NCBI GenBank assembly: GCA_951640195.1
Contig: OX621166.1
Coordinates: forward strand, 1,914,501 to 1,978,500
Source of the DNA: Porpolomopsis calyptriformis
Taxonomy: Eukaryota; Basidiomycota; Agaricomycetes; Agaricales; Hygrophoraceae
Length of the DNA: 64,000 nt
Reading direction: 5' to 3'
The notes beneath the pieces were generated by a model that was not told the DNA's origin, did not search any database, and was given only the letters and a program-made list of their open reading frames with translations. Both the position numbers and the translations under genes were made by a program. Each line of letters begins with the position of its first letter. Positions within the stretch are counted from its first letter, which is position 1. Of the stretch, positions 59,723-64,000 are shown in pieces.

Positions 59723-62605
59723 TCAAGTATGTACTCTTTTGTTGTGTCTCGCAATCGCATTGCCTAACGCTGCTAGTTTTTCGTTCTTTTTGGTGCAGCG
59801 GGACTTCATTGGTATTACAGTCTTGATCCCAGCTCGGAAATCTTCTCGTCGGAACCAATTAAGCTGGGCTTCAAGCCTCGGGTTAGTCCATTCGTTTGGG
59901 CTGATTTTATCGAAGTCAAAGATGACTGTGACACCATCTAGTCGCTCATTTTCATCGTCCCTCCTCTTCTGCCATTCAGCATCCTTGCGGTGCCCTGCTT
60001 CCACCACAGCCCGGTCTGCCTTTGCAATTGCCTCACAATCTCTTTTTGCCTTACCACTACCATCAACCACCCGAGCCTCCCGACGATGGAACTGTTGATC
60101 CTGTGGCCTTGATGCATGCTCGTGGAGGTATATCCCTGTCTGGTTTCGGTTATACATTGATCGCGCATTCCCTTGGTCTAATCCAATTGATGGCGCAACC
60201 CGTGATTGAACTCGAAACGATCCAAGTGCCCCTTCATTGGGATCATTGGTAGTTTCCATGTGCGCGAGTGCCTTTTCTGCTGATGACAGGGATGCTATTG
60301 CACCACCAGACTCAAACTCTGCAGAGAACCGGCCCCACGTTTCTAACGCGCCTTTAAAGAAGGCAACTGTTGCTCCGCGAAGATGAGGGAGGTCTGCGGC
60401 CATACTTTGGACAACATAGAATGCCTCAGGTCACTGCCAGCTTTGCCCGTCCATAGATCCGGTTTCATATGATGCCTCAGGAGACAGTAGGAGTTCAGGA
60501 TCGTCTATGATATTTTGACAGTGAGTCTGCACCTGTTTGTGCAGTGGCCCAAGGTCCAAAACATTGATATTTAGTTTCCCAGGTCCCCGAACCACTCGCA
60601 TATATGGGTATGTGATGGAGAGCAGGTAAAGAACAAGAACACAGAGCTCGGTGATGGTTGGAATATCGCTCAAGGCATTCAGGACATTTTGCTCCATGTT
60701 CGTAAAGGTTCTTGCCTCTTTCTTGTCACGTATGAATACCAGAAAGTTGATGTAGGTTTGGAGATGAACGATGAGAACAGCGGCGGCTTCACAGTGTGAC
60801 TGATAACGCGTATTACTCGTGTCTGGGAACCTGATTCTTGTTCCGAGCTTCGACTCCAGGTATATTTGGAGTGTCTCGTGTTGTCCTTTTTTATCGTCTT
60901 TGTGGTTGAAGATTCCTCCAGCAAGGCTCGTTGCCTTCACAGCCCCACACTGCGAAACCTCCTCTGCTCTCTCCTGAGCAGCGGAAGGTCCAGCAGCTGC
61001 CGCTGCTGCATTATCACGATTCATCAAGCAAATTGGACCTTCGAGGTTGTTCTCAATCCAATAACCCATCATGGCTGTGTTTCCCCCTTTCACCGAATTC
61101 ATCTCTTTGTGCATGCAGCACCCAACCCAGATGAAGAGATTCACTTGGCGTTTTGCCTCTGCATCCAGCCAATCATATGCTTGCTTTCCGAATCGTATGG
61201 TGACAGCACGACATGCTGCCTTATCTCGCACATCTTGCTCCTCCTTCCCAAGTGCGTCCCATCCTGCAATACCCCCAGCTGCAGCTAACTTCTCCTCATT
61301 TTCCTCCATCAACACTGAGATGAGCTCTGACGGCACAGCAGCCAGCATTGCAGCAACCCCTCGTACCTCCCAGTCACATGACAATTTCCATTCCCTCATC
61401 AAGCGGAACAGTTTCTTCTGGTCCTCGGCGTGATCTGTATTCAAACCTGTCATCTTTGCCGTAAACTCCATCAAATTTGCAGGTTTCTCCACCCCTTGCG
61501 GACTGGCGTTGTATGTGGTATAGAGGTCGAGTAGTGAGTCCTTCCATCCTTGCAGCTGACTCTCACTGGTGTGATTGGTTGCAGATCGGATGCCTAGAAA
61601 GAATCGCGTTGGACAGGATGGTTCGGATACTGCAGTTGTCATTGAGGTGCTGGCCAACAGGTTACTTCTCATTAAGATGTGAGCACTTTCGTAATTGCGA
61701 TGCTTGTGTGATGTGCTGTCACTGCTGATGGTGTAACCTGCCAACCTGGTATTAGTTTTATCAACAAAAATAGTTTGAGGCTTACTTTTAGCTTCGAGAA
61801 TATTGTGCACGACCTGAATTTTGGCCCCGACACCACCTTCGAGCACCACCCGACCAGCAGTTCTGGAGCTGATTTTGTGTTTGAAAGGAACCTCCATGGT
61901 ATCCGCCACTACCTGGAATGCTTCGCCGACTTTTGCGATGGGAACTCCACATTTTGAAACCAACTCTCTCACTGCTGACCTGGTCTTCTCGGTATAAATC
62001 TCCTTTGGTTTAAGTTGTGCAATAGATCCCACTGCACTGGCCTTCTCTTTCACTCTCACAGCACACTTCACAGCTGTGATGACCCTCTGAGACACCTGTG
62101 CATTTCTCATGCGAAGCTTGTCCTTTGCTGCTGTGAGCACCTTGTTCTGCTGATGTGTCTTCTGGTTAAGACAACTGCGTGCCTCCTTGAGAAGATGGCT
62201 CTTGCTCGTATTCTCCTCGCTGAGTATCTGAACCCTGCTTTCCAGCTCCAAGAGCTTTGCATCCATCACAGCAAGCCTTGCATCTGCTGCGGAGAGCTTA
62301 GCCTTGGATTCTCCGAAATTCACCTGAAGTATAGAATTGGAGCTCCTGGCTCTCTGGAGCTGACAAGAAACATTGTAGAGGGTCCCCGTAACAAATCTGT
62401 CCTTACTTAGTTTCTTTTTGACACCCAACATGATTTCAACTTCGGGACAGGCATTTTCTTTATCGGGGTGATTGATAGCACTAAGATTTTGCTGGGACAC
62501 AGATCTTTGCAAAGAAGAGCGTTTCTGCTTAAGCATGAGATCCCAGACACGATTGTGAGTAGCAGCAAGTTTTTTAGCCGATGGTGTTTCCAGATTGGGA
62601 CACAA
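59723..62605 (-). pseudogene. transposase-like ORF with one in-frame stop
   Basis: 960 codons in one frame, broken only by TGA at 60431-60433 (Q-stop-PEAFYVVQ). The N-terminal 250 residues are basic and coiled (AKLSAADARLAVMDAKLLEL). A region with RNase-H-like candidate residues follows: FVDKTNTRLAGYTISSDSTS-HKHRNYESAH (Asp), then FIWVGCCMHKEMNSVKGGN, whose CxxH-xxN order recalls the hAT core, then MNRDNAAAAAAGPS, FPDTSNTRYQSHCEAAAVLI and LCVLVLYLLSITYPYMRVVRG. After the stop comes VAFFKGALETWGRFSAEF, NEGALGSFRV and a Lys/Glu-rich tail. From memory, similar long proteins are common in mushroom genomes without a functional name. The transposase role is inferred from the TIR/TSD. Confidence 0.7.
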
Positions 62606-62699
62606 CTTTAAGGTGATTCTTCAACCATTGCTATGGGTGGCCACATCCCTTGGAGGACTGTTTCAGACACCTAGGGTTATGTTATTTTGTCCTCTGAAC

Positions 62700-62801
62700 A
62701 AAATGTTGGGAGCAGAATTTTTTTATCCACTCAAACTGGGAAATTTTGAGGGCTAACTCCAAGACTAAGACCTTTTAAAAAAATGTGCTCCCAACAATTT
62801 T
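62700..62801. repeat. imperfect 25-bp inverted arms upstream of the transposase-like ORF
   Basis: The left arm 62700-62724 and right arm 62777-62801 contain TGTTGGGAGCA and TGCTCCCAACA as perfect 11-bp cores, with A/T-rich ends also nearly complementary. The spacer is 52 bp. It lies about 95 bp 5' of the ORF start; it may be a small nested MITE or a regulatory hairpin. Confidence 0.75.
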
Positions 62802-62953
62802 ATCTAAAGAGCATTAGCTACAACTTTGCCCGCCAAAACTAGTTGCCGGGAGGGTCAGAGGAAGCCCCGCAGGCTTCGCCATTTTCTGTTTTTCATTTGG
62901 TGTGCCAGTTGGTGGCGGTGCACGAATGCTACGGAGTTCGAATTGGCAGGGCA

Positions 62954-62965
62954 TTGCCACTCCCC
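62954..62965 (-). repeat. terminal inverted repeat, right
   Basis: TTGCCACTCCCC, the reverse complement of the left end, followed by the TSD copy at 62966-62973. Confidence 0.85.
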
Positions 62966-62973
62966 ATAATATC

Positions 62974-63426
62974 AAACTTGGATCCAAGGTTGGTCACTTC
63001 CAAATGGATCCTTTCGGTGTGTCCACCTGGAGCTTCTATCCAGACATCTGTGTCAAAAACGATTGGGCCTCCTTGGTTCTCTGACCCATCAGCATTCCAT
63101 ACGGGGATTGGGGTTTCCAAATCCTGAAGAGTAAATTCGTGACAAGTTGCGAAATTCTCATCCATAAAGTTTCCAGAAGCTCCACTATCAATAAGACACG
63201 TGGTGGGGACACGTCGGCCACTGTCTGAAGCTTTGATCCAAACATCCATCGTGAGTCCCGAATCGCCCTTTTCGATAGTACCAAGAGTTCGAAATGGATT
63301 GCTTGGTGTAATGGTACATCGAGTGGTATGGTCCGTAATGTAGGGCTTATCATCCGAACCTTTTAAAAACCCTGGGACTTCAAGTCCGCTGCCAGCCTCT
63401 TCTTTCGATCATCCAACCAATTGCGT
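62974..63426 (-). pseudogene. element B protease, N-terminal side
   Basis: Reads NWLDDRKKRLAADLKSQGFL, then the retropepsin active site TTCLIDSGASGNFMDENFA and VTNLGSKFDI, at which point the DNA transposon cuts the frame; the rest resumes at 59504. The 5' side is cut at 63426 by the LTR of element C. Confidence 0.8.
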
Positions 63427-63796
63427 TGTTATGATTCGGTAGTCGAAGGGTTTTACTTCTCGCGTTGGAGGGGCTGATGAGGAAAATGGAATTCGACTAA
63501 AGAGTGGGGGAGCTAACTAGGAATCAAACTTAACCTACTGACTAAAGGTCAGGCTTTATATACTAACTACCTGAGTCGCCATGAGTCAGTCGTATGTACG
63601 ATTACAAAGCAGAATCCGGAATGTGACTAGTGAAGAGTCACAAAAAGAATAACGGAAATGGAATGTGACTCGTGAAAGAGTCGGAAGGAGGGTACATGTG
63701 ATCAGTCTCTATATATAAAACGGTAAAGCGGAAGGATAAATGGAATGGAGACTAATCAAGTATGACTAAAGGAAAAAGAAAAAAGTGTCCGTGACA
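63427..63796 (-). repeat. 3' LTR of gypsy element C
   Basis: A 370-bp sequence beginning TGTTATGATTCGG and ending CCGTGACA. The right border (ACTAAAAGGAATTTCGTCCC) resembles that of the element A and B LTRs. Sequence differs from LTR B far more than paired LTRs of one insertion would, so it marks a third element. Confidence 0.7.
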
Positions 63797-64000
63797 TACA
63801 CCCACACTAAAAGGAATTTCGTCCCAAAATTCGAGGCGGCTTCGAGAGTGTTGATGGGTGCGGAGGAGGTGAAGGACTAGAATAAGTCCTTGTTGGAAAC
63901 GGTGGCTGACAAGGAAATAATGTTGGCCGGGGAAGTGTCGTCGTCGTCGGGGATGGTGATGGGGTTCGACGACGAACTGGGGGGAACGATGAGCGGACCT
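63797..64000 (-). mobile_element. gypsy element C, 3' end of post-pol ORF (runs off window)
   Basis: The minus frame GPLIVPPSSSSNPITIPDDD, then TSPANIISLSATVSNKDLF, ends with TAG at 63877-63879, about 80 bp before the LTR. This is the place of the post-pol ORF in A and B, with a similar Ser/Pro/acidic composition. Only the last 40 codons are visible. Confidence 0.5.

Larger units (their letters stand above)
59513..62965 (-). mobile_element. 3.45-kb DNA transposon with TIRs and 8-bp TSD
   Basis: Left end TGGGGAGTGGCAA (59513-59525); right end TTGCCACTCCCC (62954-62965), the reverse complement. The flanks are duplicated ATAATATC. Target-site length and the RNase-H-like ORF suggest a hAT-related element. 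It carries one large ORF (59723-62605, minus) and a strong inverted pair near its 5' end. It landed in the gypsy B protease, so it is younger than B. Confidence 0.85.
55055..63426 (-). mobile_element. Ty3/gypsy element B with nested DNA transposon, cut by element C
   Basis: Holds the 3' LTR, post-pol ORF, chromodomain, integrase, RNase H, RT and protease in minus orientation. The protease is split by the DNA transposon at 59513-62965. Upstream pol/gag is cut at 63426 by the LTR of element C, so the 5' LTR is not in the window. Confidence 0.78.

Noticed and set aside
60866..62410. Several plus-strand ORFs of 60-140 residues
   Set aside because: Antisense shadows of the transposase-like ORF.
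55055..63796. LTRs at 55055 and 63427 as the two ends of one gypsy element
   Set aside because: They share layout but differ at many positions, and each is followed on the right by the same type of 3' border (polypurine side). Both are therefore 3' LTRs of different elements.

Overview
The window is nuclear DNA of a filamentous basidiomycete, most likely an Agaricomycete. The genes carry many short introns of about 50-65 bp with GT/AG ends. They are packed on both strands, often with under 100 bp between divergent starts. Protein families that I associate with mushroom-forming fungi are present: a CSL transcription factor, a KDZ/CxC-type transposon protein, an NB-ARC/TPR gene and Ty3/gypsy chromoviruses.

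Positions 1-28,918 are a gene-dense housekeeping block. In order it holds BRE1 (3' part), mitoribosomal uS9m, a CASP/Coy1 golgin, TFIIH subunit Tfb1, a PHOSPHO-type phosphatase, Yak1 kinase, proteasome chaperone PAC4, an unrecognised coiled-coil protein, a conserved hypothetical gene, a CSL (RBP-J-like) factor, a small membrane protein, the MYST acetyltransferase Esa1, the HOG-pathway MAPKK Pbs2 and a membrane-anchored ubiquitin-like/BAG-domain protein.

Positions about 29,000-37,170 are an accessory island. It contains a 62-bp tandem array with higher-order structure and paired inverted arms, a minus-strand coiled-coil gene, and a divergent plus-strand gene of the CxC/KDZ-associated class. 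A 54-bp segment occurs inverted at the two outer edges. Positions 37,217-49,598 return to housekeeping genes: cytosolic IleRS, Snu23, an Erd1-type EXS protein, Cwc22, a LACTB2-like metallo-beta-lactamase and a FIT/Scs3 lipid-droplet protein.

Positions 49,911-64,000 are a transposon graveyard. A broken NB-ARC/TPR gene is cut by Ty3/gypsy element A. Element A is cut by related element B, and B is cut by element C, which runs off the window. A 3.45-kb DNA transposon with terminal inverted repeats and an 8-bp target duplication sits inside the protease of B. It carries an intact-looking 960-codon ORF with one in-frame TGA. Many stops in this zone are TGA where a related copy in the same window has Arg, which suggests C-to-T decay. 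The gypsy elements share an extra ORF between the integrase/chromodomain and the 3' LTR.

Intron positions were read by eye from splice consensus and protein continuity. Exact starts of several genes are inferred, and family names rest on remembered motifs rather than on searches.
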